From Macrostomum hystrix (lineage: Eukaryota; Platyhelminthes; Macrostomidae): a DNA stretch of 64,000 bases. Shown here piece after piece: positions 43,601-56,084 of this stretch (its first letter is position 1; each line of letters opens with the position of its first letter). Location: contig CATNEN010000029.1 of the NCBI GenBank assembly GCA_950097015.1, positions 7,273,501-7,337,500 of the forward strand, in the 5' to 3' direction. The notes under the pieces were generated by a model. The model had not been told where the DNA came from. It saw only the letters and a program-made list of their open reading frames with translations, and ran no database searches. The position numbers and the translations under genes are program-made.

Positions 43601-46600
43601 ACTGAGCAGCAGGCTGTGAAAGCCAGCGATGACGATCAGTGGGCCTGGTGCCTTCCCAGCCTGCTCGGCGAAGTTCTAGAGCAGCTCGTGCTCAGTCGGA
43701 GCGGTGTTCGATGCGGAGCCGCTGACGGCGGCAGCGGCGGTGGCAGCATCAGGAGCAGCGTCAGGGCAGCTGCCAGCAGCGGTGGTGGCGGCAGCAGCAG
43801 CGGCGAATGCACCGATCGCGGAGGACTGTTTATGACCTTCCGGTCGCGCGGAGGCAGCATGGCGGTGTGTTTGAGTTTTTTCTTCAGTGTATTCCAGCCC
43901 TTATTTCAGTGTTTTCCAGCCCTTATTTCAGTGTATTCCAGCCCTTATCTCAGTGTATTCCAGCCTTATCTCAGTCTATTCCAGCCTTATCTCAGTGTAT
44001 TCCAGCCTTATCTCAGTGTATTCCAGCCTTATCTCAGTGTATTCCAGCCTTATCTCAGTGTATTCCAGCACTTATCCCAGTGTATTCCAGCCCTTATCCC
44101 AGTGTATTCCAGCCCTTATCCCAGTGTATTCCAGCCTTATCTCAGTGTATTCCAGCCTTATCTCAGTGTATTCCAGCCTTATCTCAGTGTATTCCAGCAC
44201 TTATCCCAGTGTATTCCAGCCCTTATCCCATTGTATTCCAGCCCTTATCCCAGTGTATTCCAGCCCTTATCCCATTGTATTCCAGCCCTTATCCCAGTGT
44301 ATTCCAGCCCTTATCTCAGTGTATTCCAGCCCTTATGTGAGTGCATTACAGCCCCTATCGGCTAACTCCGTGCATTCCGGCTATATATCAAATGTGTACA
44401 ATCTCCTGTATTCAAGTCTGGACCTGTCTTTTGTCTGTCAGTCCACAGTCGACAGCTTCAAATCGACGGCTTCGTGTCGCGATGACGGCGCCGGTGCCGG
44501 CTCTACCATTGCCGCAGCGGCCGCGGCTGTCGCTTCAGGTGGCGACGAGTTCCACTCGGTAGGCAGCAGCAATGCCTCGTCTATGGAGCGCATATTCGCC
44601 AGGGAGTGGAGCTGGACGATTACCAATGGCGACACCGAGATCAGGTAGCAATTGCCGGAATGGTTTGTCCTAATATCCCGTTTGAGAATCATTGATCCAA
44701 ATACCTCGTTTGAGCACCATTGATACAAATATCCCGTTGGGGAATTGTGGGCCTAAAAGTATCCCATTTGAGAATCATAGGTCCAACAACATCCCATTTC
44801 AGAATCGTTATCCTAAAATATCCCATTTGAGAAACATGGGTCTAACAATATCCTTCGAGTTTTATGGACCCGAAATATCCCATATAAAGTAGCCAGGATC
44901 ATTTCTATATCTGTTCTTACATACCTTACAATATCCTGTAGCGGGATCCTAATTACGAGCGCGCCCTATGATTGATTCAGAAGCACAAAAGCGGGATTAA
45001 TATCCCAACTCGAATAAGAAATTGTCTCCTTCACCCTTGACTCTCGCAGTCTCCAAGTAATCGAGGCCCTCAGCCGGGCTCCTCCCGTCTTCCCGGACGT
45101 GACCGCCGACCAGGCGGCCGTGATGCGATTTGTAGCCGCCTACAGCCGGTATCCTCACGGGGTGGCCCAGGCCGTGCACTGCCTGCTGCAGGGCCGGCGT
45201 CTGGCCCTGCTGTGCCGCACGGAATCCGAGGCCCGACTGCTCCAGCAGGCCCTGGCCCTGTTTGTGCCATTTGCAGACTCTGGATGCTTCAGGTAGGCTT
45301 GTCATTTCAATCAGTGTCAAGTCAATCAGTGTCATGTCAATCAGTGTCATGTCAATCAGTGTCATGTCAATCAGTGTCATGTCAATCAGTGTCATGTCAA
45401 TCAGTGTCATGTCAATCAGTGTCATGTCAATCAGTGTCATTTCAATCAATGTCAAGTCAATTAGTGTCATGTCAATCAATGTCAAGTCAATCCTTGTCAA
45501 GTCAATCAGTGTCATGTCAATCAGTGTCATGTCAATCAGTGTCATGTCAATCAATGTCAAGTCAATCATTGTCAATTCAATCAATGTCATGTCAATCAGT
45601 GTCATGTCAATCAGTGTCATTTCAATCAGTGTCAAGTCAATCAGTGTCATGTCAATCAGTGTCATGTCAATCAGTGTCATGTCAATCAGTGTCATTTCAA
45701 TCAATGTCAAGTCAATTAGTGTCATGTCAATCAATGTCAAGTCAATCCTTGTCAAGTCAATCAGTGTCATGTCAATCAGTGTCATGTCAATCAGTGTCAT
45801 GTCAATCAGTGTCATGTCAATCAATGTCAAGTCAATCATTGTCAATTCAATCAATGTCATGTCAATCAGTGTCATGTCAATCAGTGTCATTTCAATCAGT
45901 GTCATGTCAATCAGTGTCATGTCAATCAGTGTCAAGTCAATCAGTGTCATGTCAATCAGTGTCATGTCAATCAGTGTCATGTCAATCAGTGTCATTTCAA
46001 TCAATGTCAAGTCAATTAGTGTCATGTCAATCAATGTCAAGTCAATCCTTGTCATGTCAATCAGTGTCATTTCAATCAGTGTCAAGTCAATCAGTGTCAT
46101 GTCAATCAGTGTCAAGTCAATCAGTGTCAAGTCAATCAGCGTCATGTCAATCAGTGTCATGTCAATCAGTGTCATTTCAATCAGTGTCAAGTCAATCAGT
46201 GTCATGTCAATCAGTGTCATGTCAATCAGTGTCATGTCAATCAGTGTCATTTCAATCAATGTCAAGTCAATTAGTGTCATGTCAATCAATGTCAAGTCAA
46301 TCCTTGTCAAGTCAATCAGTGTCATGTCAATCAGTGTCATGTCAATCAGTGTCATGTCAATCAATGTCAAGTCAATCATTGTCAATTCAATCAGTGTCAT
46401 GTCAATCAGTGTCATGTCAATCAGTGTCATGTCAATCAGTGTCATGTCAATCAGTGTCAAGTCAATCAGTGTCATGTCAATCAGTGTCAAGTCAATTAGT
46501 GTCATGTCAATCAGTGTCAAGTCAATCAATGTCAATTTAATCAATGTCAATTTAATCAATGTCAAGTCAATCAATGTCAAGTCAATCAGTGTCATGTCAA

Positions 46601-49600
46601 TCAATGTCATGTCAATCAATGTCAAGTCAATCAATGTCAATTTAATCAATGTCAAGTAAGTCAGTGTCATGTTAATCAGTGTCAATTCAATCAATGCCAA
46701 GTAAGTCAAATGTCAATTCAATCAATGTAATGTCAATCAATGTCAATTTAATCAATGTCAAGTCAATCAGTGTCATGTCTCCAAGTCAGTCATGTCAATC
46801 AATGTCATGTCAATCAATGTCATGTCAATCAATGTCATGTCAATCAATGTCAAGTAAGTCAGTGTCATGTTAATCAGTGTCAATTTTATCAATGCCAAGT
46901 AAGTCAAATGTCAATTCAATCAATGTAATGTCAATCAATGTCAATTTAATCAATGTCAAGTCAATCAGTGTCATGTCTCCAAGTCAGTCATGTCAATCAA
47001 TGTCATGTCAATCAATGTCATGTCAATCAATGTCAAGTAAGTCAGTGTCATGTTAATCAGTGTCAATTTTATCAATGCCAAGTAAGTCAAATGTCAATTC
47101 AATCAATGCCAAGTCAATCAGTGTCATGTCAATCAGTGTCAATTCAATCAATGTCAAGTCAATCAATGTCAATTTAATCAATGTCAAGTAAGTCAGTGTC
47201 AATTCAATCAATGTCAATTCAATCAATGTGAAGTCAATCGATGTCAATTTAATCAATGTCAAGTAAGTAAAATGTCAAGGCAATCAGTGTCAAGTCAATC
47301 AGTGTCAATTCAATCAATGTCAATTTAATCAATGTCAAGTCAATCGATGTCAATTTAATCAATGTCAAGTAAGTCAAATGTCAAGTCAATCAGTGTCAAG
47401 TCAATCAGTGTCAAGTCAATCAGTGTCATGCATGAGTTCCGCACCTTTAAGACGTAGATAGTCGTTCGTCATCGCTAAAAATCGTTAACTGAATTGTTAA
47501 GAATTGTTACCTGTCGTTGCTAGCTGACAAGAATCGCTAACAGCCGTCAGTCTTGAATTGCAGCGGTCCGTGGTTTTCTAAGCTGCCCGGTCTGCCGGCC
47601 CTGGCCAGGATTCCCATCGCATGCGTTCAACGGCCAGCAAGCGGCCAGATGCCCAGCTCAGCCTCCCTGCTGCGCCTACTCAGCTGCCTGGACATTGCCA
47701 ATCGGCGCTACTCGGGCCCGGCCTATCAGGGCGGCGTTCTGACGCCTCTGTTTGGCACGGACATTGGGCAGTGCGCTCAGCGATCTCAGGAGTTCGGCCT
47801 GAGGCTGGTCGATCTGTGAGAAACTGAGCTGCAAATGTGGAGTCTATTTTCAGAGAAAAAGCTTCCCTTTCTATTAGCTCTTTATATCTAATTGAGGATC
47901 CCCCAAACCCGAAGCACGATTCCTCAAATCAGAATTGGGATTCCTTAAATCCTAAGTAGGATTCCTAAAATCCTAAGTAGGATTCCTAAAATCCCAAGTA
48001 GGATTCCTAAAATCCCAAATAGGATTCCTCGAATCCCAAGTAGGATTCCTCAAATCCCAAGTAGGATTCCTCAAATCCTAAGTAGGATTCCTCAAATCCG
48101 CAGTACGATTCCTCAAATCAGAAGTGAGATTCCTTAAATCCGCAGTTCGATTCCTCAAATCCCAAGTAGGATTCCTCAAATCCGAAGTACGATTCCTCAA
48201 ATCTCAAGTAGGATTCCTCAAATCCGAAGTACGATTCCTCAAATCTCAAGTAGGATTCCTCAAATCCGAAGTACGATTCCTCAAATCAGAAGTGAGATTC
48301 CTCAAATCAGAAGTGAGATTCCTCAAATCAGAAGTACGATTCCTCAAATCCCAAGTAGGATTCCTCAAATCCCAAGTAGGATTCCTAAAATCCCAAGCAG
48401 AATTCCTAAAATCAGGGTTCCTCAAATCCCAAGTAGGATTCCTCAAATCCCAAGTAGGATTCCTCAAATCCCAAGTAGGATTCCTCAAATCCCAAGTAGG
48501 ATTCCTCAAATCCCATGTAGGATTCCTCAAATCCCAAGTAGGATTCCTAAAATCCCATGTACGATTCCTTAAATCCGCAGTACGATTCCTCAAATCAGAA
48601 TTGGGATTCCTTAAATCCGCAGTACGATTCCTCAAATCAAAAGAGGTCGGCGCCTTGGAGGTCGGCCCTCGTGGGGGCCGTGGGAGCAAATTGCATGAAA
48701 ATCCCCCAAGCCTTCTCTCCGCGTCAGTACCCCAAATAAATGTGGCCTCGCCGCGGAGTGGATCGAGAGGCAAAGGCATTTGACAGTTCTGCCACTTACC
48801 CCCCTTCCTAAGAACGATTCTTAAATTTCCTTAAATTCTGTGCAATTCTTCATAAGATTTCAAAAATCCAAACTTTAATTCCTAAGATCGTAAGTTCGAT
48901 TCCTCAAATTCCAAGCTACTTAAGAAATTTCTTAAATCCTCTGTACATGATTACGAAAATTGTGCAAATTTCAGAATCTTCACTGATTTAGCCCAGCTGA
49001 CCCTAACCGTAATGTCAGTGCACCTGGCCAGGTATCGCCATGTCAACAGATCAAATAGCAATGTCGCCTCCGCAGCTGCTGCTGCTGCTACTAATTCCGG
49101 TCGCAGTCCCTCTGTGTGAGCAAAAGTACCTCAGTTCCAACACTTGTCCCAGATATGTCCGAAACTCTATCTCAAAACAGAAATCCCCAATCCTATTCTA
49201 AAGCAAGAAATCCCAATTCTATCCCAAAGCAAGAAATTCCAATCCTATCCCAAAGCAAGAAATTCCAATCCTTTCCCAAAGCAAGAAATCCCCAATCCTA
49301 TTCTGAAGCAAGAAATCCCAATCCTATTCCAAAGCAAGAAATCCCAATCCTATTCCAAAACAGAAATTCCCAATCCCATTCTAAAACAGAAATTCCCAAT
49401 CCTATCCCAAAGCAAGAAATTCCCAATCCTATCCCAAAGCAAGAAATTCCCAATCCTATTCCAATGCAAGAAATCCCAATTCTATCCCAAATCCAGAAAT
49501 CCCCAATCCTATCCAAATCCGGAAATGCCCAATCCTATCTCAAATCCAGAAATCCCCAATCCTATTCCAAAGCAAGAAATCCCCAATCCTATTCCAAAAT

Positions 49601-51666
49601 AGAAATTCCCAATCCTATTCCAAAACATAAATTCCCAATCATATTCCAAAGCAAGAAATCCCCAATCCTATTCACAAACAGAAATTCCCAATCCTATTCC
49701 AAAACATAAATTCCCAATCATATTCCAAAGCAAGAAATCCCCAATCCTATTCCAAAGCAAGAAATCCCCAATCCTATTTCAAAAAAGAATTTCCCAATCC
49801 TATTCCAAAACAGAAATTCCCAATCCTATTCCAAAGCAAGAAATCCCAATCCTATTCCAAAGCAAGAGATCCCCAATCCTATCCAAATCCGGAAATGCCC
49901 AATCCTATCCCAAATCCAGAAATCCCTAATCAAGAAATTCCCAATCCTATTCCAAAGCAAGAAATCCCAATCCTATTCCAAAGCAAGAAATCCCAAATCC
50001 TATTCCAAAGCAAGAAATCCCCAATCCTATTTCAAAAAAGAATTTCTTAATCCTATTCCAAAACAGAAATTCCCAATCCTATTCCAAAGCAAGAAATCCC
50101 AATCCTATTCCAAAGCAAGAGATCCCCAATCCTATCCAAATCCGGAAATGCCCAATCCTATCCCAAATCCAGAAATCCCTAATCAAGAAATTCCCAATCC
50201 TATTCCAAAGCAAGAAATCCCAATCCTATTCCAAAGCAAGAAATCCCCAATCCTATTCTAAAGCAAGAAATCCCCAATACTATCCCAAGGCCAGAAATCC
50301 CCAATCCTATACCAAAGCAAGAAATCCCCAATCCTATCCCAAAATAGAAATTCCCAATCCTATTCCAAAACATAAATTCCCAATCATATTCCAAAGCAAG
50401 AAATCCCAATCCTATTCCAAAGCAAGAGATCCCCAATCCTATCCAAATCCGGAAATGCCCAATCCTATCCCAAATCCAGAAATCCCTAATCAAGAAATTC
50501 CCAATCCTATTCCAAAGCAAGAAATCCCAATCCTATTCTAAAGCAAGAAATCCCCAATCCTATTCTAAAGCAAGAAATCCCCAATACTATCCCAAGGCCA
50601 GAAATCCCCAATCCTATACCAAAGCAAGAAATCCCCAATCCTATTCCAAAATAGAAATTCCCAATCCTATTCCAAAACATAAATTCCCAATCATATTCCA
50701 AAGCAAGAAATCCCAATCCTATTCCAAAGCAAGAAATCCCCAATCCTATTCCAAAGCAAGAAATCCCCAATCCTATTTCAAAACAGAATTTCCCAATCCT
50801 ATCCCAAATCCAGAAATCCCTAATCCTATCCCTAATCAAGAAATCCCCAATCCTATTCCAAAATAGAAATTCCCAATCCTATTCCAAAACATAAATTCCC
50901 AATCATATTCCAAAGCAAGAAATCCCCAATCCTATTCCAAAGCAAGAAATCCCCAATCCTATTCCAAAGCAAGAAATCCCCAATCCTATTTCAAAACAGA
51001 ATTTCCCAATCCTATCCCAAATCCAGAAATCCCTAATCCTATCCCTAATCAAGAAATTCCCAATCCTATTCCAAAGCAAGAAATCCCAATCCTATTCTAA
51101 AGCAAGAAATCCCCAATACTATCCCAAGGCCAGAAATCCTAATCCTATCCCAAAGCCAGAAATCCCCAATCCTATACTATAACAAGAAATCCCAATTCTA
51201 TCCAAATGCAGATATCTCCAATCCTATCCCAAGACAGAAATCCCCAATCCTTATCCAAAACCAGAAATCCCCGATCCTATCCCTAATCAAGAAATCCCCA
51301 ACCCTATCCCGAAACAAGAAATCCCATATCAACTCCTTCCTATTACTGTTACAATTATTTCAAACTACATTATATTTCATTCTTTTTTTTCAGTTTGTCT
51401 CCTGCCGAGTCCCAGGAACAGTTGGCGGCGGATTTAACTAAATTCGGCATCACCCAGGACGATTATCTCATTGGCATGGTGCGTGCCTGAACAATTTTTA
51501 ATTGCGTCATCTGTATGCATTTTTACTACTTTCGAAAGTCAGTAGTTACATTCGCGTTATAATTTTTTCTCATCCTCAGCATTTGTCTAAGACCATTCTG
51601 GGTCGCATCAGTTCAACTGACTGTAGCAACGGCGGCCCACCATGGCAGACTTTGAGCTTGAGTTGA
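40687..51666 (+). CDS. SMCR8: SMCR8 homologue (DENN-family), 13 exons, 724 aa
   Basis: Exons: 40687-40808, 41064-41295, 41709-41791, 42305-42435, 42908-43119 (or 43125), 43218-43346, 43610-43864 (or from 43607), 44442-44644, 45050-45292, 47564-47815, 48975-49115, 51394-51478, 51580-51666. Phases agree and the sum is 2175 nt. SMCR8 works with C9orf72 and WDR41 in autophagy and lysosome control, as a GAP for small GTPases. Evidence: longin-like start PTLILVEFDQIVGQ; then YFTVYDVEGRGLVRNCC, matching the SMCR8/FLCN segment that carries the arginine finger (here R134); then LSRFTAQNLNNFWRALHDRL...LEYTK. The Ser/Gly/Ala-rich middle (exons 7-8) is linker. WSWTITNG and the GRRLALLCRTESEARLLQQ block are the C-terminal DENN part. 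It is shorter than the human protein (937 aa, from memory). Acceptor 2 (ACAAG|G) is weak. Most introns hold private arrays. Confidence 0.82.
40905..41040 (+). mobile_element. SINE-2 3' fragment in SMCR8 intron 1
   Basis: It matches the SINE-2 tail: GTCAGAATTGTCTCCTCGCT, AGCTGCGGGTCTAGTGTCAC, CAAAAGAGGTGCC, then an ATT-rich end (TTATTATTATTATTAATATC). The tRNA-like head is missing, as in 5'-truncated retrocopies. Confidence 0.7.
41300..41665. repeat. 21-bp array filling SMCR8 intron 2
   Basis: The unit is GATAGTTAGCTTGGTTCTGG plus T, about 16 copies. It starts within about 5 bp of the donor GTGAGTTAGCTTG, and the donor-flanking bases themselves resemble the unit. Confidence 0.95.
41965..42265 (+). 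mobile_element. SINE-1 copy, best preserved, in SMCR8 intron 3
   Basis: The head carries a perfect-looking box A (TAGCCTAGTGGTTAGGGCG) and box B (GGGGTTCGATTCCCGA). The body and AATTATTATTG tail match 11858-12168. TTAGAATAAA lies on both sides (41942-41951 and about 42265-42274) as a possible target-site duplication, with 13 extra bases between it and the head. Confidence 0.9.
42465..42838. repeat. 35-bp array in SMCR8 intron 4, about 10 copies
   Basis: The unit is GACATTTTGACAAACTCTGG plus GACACTGATTGGAGT. The 5' copies are more diverged (ACCGAATTGGGGACACTGATT). Confidence 0.94.
43376..43552. repeat. 34-bp array in SMCR8 intron 6, about 5 copies
   Basis: The unit is GAAGGAGTGGAGGATTCAGT plus GGCTGTATCGGGCT; copies are identical except the last. 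Confidence 0.96.
43882..44345. repeat. 21/22-bp array in SMCR8 intron 7, about 22 copies
   Basis: The unit is CAGTGTATTCCAGCCTTATCT (21 bp), with 22-bp copies (CCCTTAT). It begins about 18 bp after the donor. Confidence 0.96.
44662..44890. repeat. Diverged ~30-bp repeat in SMCR8 intron 8
   Basis: AATATCCCATTTGAGAATCA plus TTGGTCCAA-like units, about 7 copies, with much more divergence than the other arrays. It looks older. Confidence 0.8.
45301..47428. repeat. 15-bp array in SMCR8 intron 9, about 140 copies
   Basis: The unit is GTCATGTCAATCAGT, with GTCAAGTCAATCAAT and other variants. A pattern about 270 bp long (ending AATTCAATCAATGTCATG) recurs through 45300-46400. It starts 8 bp after the donor. 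Both strands give frames of about 440-570 codons because the unit is 3 x 5 without stops. Confidence 0.98.
47890..48640. repeat. 21-bp array in SMCR8 intron 10, about 36 copies
   Basis: The unit is GATTCCTCAAATCCCAAGTA plus G, with GAAGTAC, GCAGTAC and GAAGTGA variants, and a 13-bp deletion near 48410. Open frames over it are artefacts. Confidence 0.96.
48650..48802 (-). mobile_element. SINE-2 partial copy in SMCR8 intron 10
   Basis: It carries CCCCCAAGCCTTCTCTCCGC, CCCAAATAAATGTGGCCTCG and CCGCGGAGTGGATCGAGAGG, in the same order as at 12415-12530. The far tail is absent, and it directly abuts the 21-bp array. Confidence 0.75.
49165..51330. repeat. 24-27-bp module array with second-order repeats, SMCR8 intron 11
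   Basis: Modules are CCAATCCTATTCCAAAGCAA plus GAAATCC, or AACAGAAATTC. A block containing ATCCAAATCCGGAAATGCCC and AGAAATCCCTAATCAAGAAA recurs at about 49880, 50130 and 50425, so blocks of about 250-300 bp have duplicated. Confidence 0.96.
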
Positions 51667-51748
51667 ATCTGTTTTCTGTTGACCCGCCTGTTGTCTGTGG
51701 AGCTCATGGCTTGTACTGTTGGATTCGTTGGACACGGCGTCACTAAGC

Positions 51749-51754
51749 AATAAA
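51749..51754 (+). terminator. SMCR8 poly(A) signal
   Basis: AATAAA lies about 83 bp after the stop codon, with a second AATAAA near 51771. Confidence 0.7.
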
Positions 51755-51907
51755 TCACTTACTAAAATAGTCAATAAATTTCATACATAATTTTTGTCTT
51801 TCATCCCACAATTATTTAGGGTTCTTAATTGCTTTCAGTTTTTATTTTGCAAAAAACGTCTTTCTACTTAAGAAAATAACTCGTGGTTGACTGAAATCGT
51901 GAAGAAT

Positions 51908-54210
51908 TACAAGTATAGTAGGACCAGCTGATGTTATTGAATGAAGGGTTAGTAGGACCAGCTGATGTTATTGAGTGAAGGGTTAGTAGGACCAGCTGAT
52001 GTTATTGAGTGAAGGGTTAGTAGGACCAGCTGATGTTATTGAGTGAAGGGTTAGTAGGACCAGCTGATGTTATTAAGTGAAGGGTTAGTAGGACCAGCTG
52101 ATGTTATTGAATGAAGGGTTAGTAGGACCAGCTGATGTTATTGAGTGAAGGGTTAGTAGGACCAGCTGATGTTATTGAGTGAAGGGTTAGTAGGACCAGC
52201 TGATGTTATTGAATGAAGGGTTAGTAGGACCAGCTGATGTTATTGAGTGAAGGGTTAGTAGGACCAGCTGATGTTATTGAGTGAAGGGTTAGTAGGACCA
52301 GCTGATGTTATTAAGTGAAGGGTTAGTAGGACCAGCTGATGTTATTGAATGAAGGGTTAGTAGGACCAGCTGATGTTATTGAGTGAAGGGTTAGTAGGAC
52401 CAGCTGATGTTATTGAGTGAAGGGTTAGTAGGACCAGCTGATGTTATTGAGTGAAGGGTTAGTAGGACCAGCTGATGTTATTGAGTGAAGGGTTAGTAGG
52501 ACCAGCTGATGTTATTAAGTGAAGGGTTAGTAGGACCAGCTGATGTTATTGAATGAAGGGTTAGTAGGACCAGCTGATGTTATTGAGTGAAGGGTTAGTA
52601 GGACCAGCTGATGTTATTAAGTGAAGGGTTAGTAGGACCAGCTGATGTTATTGAATGAAGGGTTAGTAGGACCAGCTGATGTTATTGAGTGAAGGGTTAG
52701 TAGGACCAGCTGATGTTATTGAGTGAAGGGTTAGTAGGACCAGCTGATGTTATTGAGTGAAGGGTTAGTAGGACCAGCTGATGTTATTGAGTGAAGGGTT
52801 AGTAGGACCAGCTGATGTTATTAAGTGAAGGGTTAGTAGGACCAGCTGATGTTATTGAATGAAGGGTTAGTAGGACCAGCTGATGTTATTAAGTGAAGGG
52901 TTAGTAGGACCAGCTGATGTTATTGAATGAAGGGTTAGTAGGACCAGCTGATGTTATTGAGTGAAGGGTTAGTAGGACCAGCTGATGTTATTAAGTGAAG
53001 GGTTAGTAGGACCAGCTGATGTTATTGAATGAAGGGTTAGTAGGACCAGCTGATGTTATTGAGTGAAGGGTTAGTAGGACCAGCTGATGTTATTGAGTGA
53101 AGGGTTAGTAGGACCAGCTGATGTTATTGAGTGAAGGGTTAGTAGGAACAGCTGATGTTATTGAATGAAGGGTTAGTAGGACCAGCTGATGTTATTAAGT
53201 GAAGGGTTAGTAGGACCAGCTGATGTTATTGAGTGAAGGGTTAGTAGGACCAGATGATGTTATTGAGTGAAGGGTTAGTAGGACCAGCTGATGTTATTGA
53301 GTGAAGGGTTAGTAGGACCAGCTGATGTTATTGAGTGAAGGGTTAGTAGGACCAGCTGATGTTATTGAGTGAAGGGTTAGTAGGACCAGCTGATGTTATT
53401 GAGTGAAGGGTTAGTAGGACCAGCTGATGTTATTGAGTGAAGGGTTAGTAGGACCAGCTGATGTTATTGAGTGAAGGGTTAGTAGGACCAGCTGATGTTA
53501 TTGAGTGAAGGGTTAGTAGGACCAGCTGATGTTATTGAGTGAAGGGTTAGTAGGACCAGCTGATGTTATTGAGTGAAGGGTTAGTAGGACCAGCTGATGT
53601 TATTAAGCGAAGGGTTAGTAGGACCAGCTGATGTTATTGAGTGAAGGGTTAGTAGGACCAGATGATGTTATTGAGTGAAGGGTTAGTAGGACCAGATGAT
53701 GTTATTGAGTGAAGGGTTAGTAGGACCAGATGATGTTATTGAGTGAAGGGTTAGTAGGACCAGATGATGTTATTGAGTGAAGGGTTAGTAGGACCAGCTG
53801 ATGTTATTGAATGAAGGGTTAGTAGGACCAGCTGATGTTATTGAGTGAAGGGTTAGTAGGACCAGCTGATGTTATTAAGTGAAGGGTTAGTAGGACCAGC
53901 TGATGTTATTGAGTGAAGGGTTAGTAGGACCAGATGATGTTATTGAGTGAAGGGTTAGTAGGACCAGCTGATGTTATTGAGTGAAGGGTTAGTAGGACCA
54001 AATGATGTTATTGAGTGAAGGGTTAGTAGGACCAGCTGATGTTATTGAGTGAAGGGTTAGTAGGACCAGCTGATGTTATTGAATGAAGGGTTAGTAGGAC
54101 CAGCTGATGTTATTGAATGAAGGGTTAGTAGGACCAGCTGATGTTATTAAGCGAAGGGTTAGTAGGACCAGCTGATGTTATTGAATGAAGGGTTAGTAGG
54201 GCCAGCTGAA
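51908..54210. repeat. 34-bp tandem array, about 67 copies
   Basis: The unit is GGGTTAGTAGGACCAGCTGA plus TGTTATTGAGTGAA. Variation is limited to GAGTG/GAATG/AAGTG and GCTGATG/GATGATG. Runs of variant copies recur as blocks. It lies about 240 bp downstream of the SMCR8 stop. Confidence 0.98.
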
Positions 54211-55269
54211 AGGGTTCGATTACTTTTGTTTATTCTCTTTGTTTTCAAATTGTCTTTTTGATTACAAAAGTTGTCACGCAAGTAATCTTTTATTCAGTTG
54301 TTTTTTCCTCACTAATCGGATAAGAAATTATGTCCTTTTGTTTTGCTTTATTAACCTGAAAATATAACGTTTTTGTCATTTACGAGCATGTTATATTACG
54401 CGTACAAACTGTTACGAAAATAATTACTAATGTTGTAGAAATAGAAAGCTTTAAACTAAGCGAAGTACTGACCGAGATATTGTCAAGCAGAGGAAATATT
54501 ATTTGGAACATAATTTCCTGTTATTTTCTATGCAAGCTTAACAGTAGAACTACCAACCCCCCAGACAATTTTTTGCTGCACCCGATCGGAACAATGCAAG
54601 CACACGAAACTCAAGAACACGGGCCATATTTTTGTTGCGCATCTTCTGAAACAAGAAACAAGTCGCCAGCTCTTCCGACCGTCGAGATATTTGTTTCTGG
54701 TCGAAGGTCCGATTTTTCCCATAAGAGCTAGTGTATTTCATACACCCCTATACACGAATTTGCACTGCGCCTCGGTGCGACCTTTCCAGACCTTCAAACT
54801 TTATCAGCATGTCACCCGAATGTGCTTGAATCATCTCCGACTTCGGCGGTCACCGACCTTTATCTAGACGGAGCTGCTGGACCTTCAACAAGTGGCACCA
54901 GCCGACTATGGTGTCCCTAAAGCGAATTTCTCTACTTTCGCTGATCAAGCCTCGAGTTTTTGTTTACCTGGAACAAGTACTTTGTTCGATGCGACTTGCC
55001 TGTTTCATTTTTAGTCTTTTCTTTGTCTGCTTCTTGGTGCTCCTCTGCTTCTCTTTTCATGAACAATTTTCTGTCTATTGCACTGTTGCCCAGTTTACTG
55101 TACTCTTTGTTTGAGATTGTGGGATAAAATAGTTTGTTTTTAGCCCGTATTTACACGTCTTGTTTGCAAGCAGTGATTTTAGTTTAAATTATAAATTACA
55201 TCCCTGCCACCTATACTGTGTCTCGTTTACACAATCTTTAAATTCTAACGGTACAATAAGCTGACCTCG
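54211..55269. other. Spacer, possibly old repeat-derived sequence
   Basis: An 83-codon plus-strand frame (54480-54731) has no recognised domain. The 54740-54930 part is GC-richer and may belong to the LINE remnant that follows. No splice-supported exon was found. Confidence 0.4.
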
Positions 55270-55960
55270 TCACAGCGGGCTGTGCTGGGTGACGAGTGCG
55301 ATGCCACTTTATCCCTTCTGACAGCATCGCCTCGAGTTGAGCTTCACTGCGCCATCAATGACGGCTGGGAACCTGGTGAGCTTCATGCGTTATTAACTCG
55401 CGCATTAAAGCGTGGATTAAAACTCAGCATCACTCGCTCTGGGCGAACTGAAATACCTGCAGGCAATCTAGAATCTATTCCGCAGCAATCTCACCAACTC
55501 CCGGACCTCCTTTTGCGGCTCTCGCGAAGGGACATCGTGTGGCCACCATGACCCTATCCGGTCACGGGTGCTTCACCAGGCGCCAATTTCTGCAGGGCAA
55601 TACCGCCAACGCTACCTGTTACTTCTGTAATCTAGGAGACGAAACCCCACTTCGTCAGCATCTGTCCTGCCTTTAAGCGAGATAGACTCACTTAACTAGG
55701 GCCGAACACATCCATCCAGGAAGCGTGTAAACCCTAAAATGTCAATCAGCTCATGCGGTACCTTCGGGCCACCCGCTACGCTGAACTCCCGCTTCCAGCA
55801 GTGAGCAACATAGCTGCTGGCACCACCGAGTGACCTCCCTGGTCGACGCCAACTCATCACTCATGACAGCGCGTCGGTCTGGGTTCTGGGTTTAGCGGAA
55901 TGGGCGGCTTCGCCTTACCGCTGCGTTCCTACTGGACCGCCCTGCAGCCAAGTCAAAGTA
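55270..55960 (+). mobile_element. Decayed non-LTR retrotransposon 3' end
   Basis: From about 55527 a frame reads SGHGCFTRRQFL and then CYFC...ETPLRQHLSC, a C-x2-C-x10-H-x2-C motif. GHG-x-F followed by CxxC...ET...H...C is typical of the C-terminal end of Jockey/R1/CR1-like LINE ORF2 proteins. An 89-codon frame before it (55282-55551) is in a different frame, and a TAA at 55674-55676 follows the motif, so it is dead. The reverse transcriptase core is absent. Confidence 0.5.
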
Positions 55961-56084
55961 AGTCAAAACCCTCGTCCTTATTAAAGTAATGCCATTTTTT
56001 CCTCTTATCTTTAATAAGACTTGCTAAAGGCTTGCTGTTAAGCTGGTTTGTACGAGATTATCGAGTTTGTCGTACTAAGAGAGT

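Noticed and set aside
44997..46709. 570-codon minus-strand and 440-465-codon plus-strand open frames
   Set aside because: Produced by the stop-free 15-bp array in SMCR8 intron 9; plus-strand frames start in exon 9 and run through its donor.
48124..48783. 219-codon plus and 177-codon minus frames
   Set aside because: Stop-free 21-bp array in SMCR8 intron 10.
40687..51666. Folliculin (FLCN) identity
   Set aside because: The arginine-finger segment is shared, but the N-terminal longin start and the helix ending LEYTK fit SMCR8 better.
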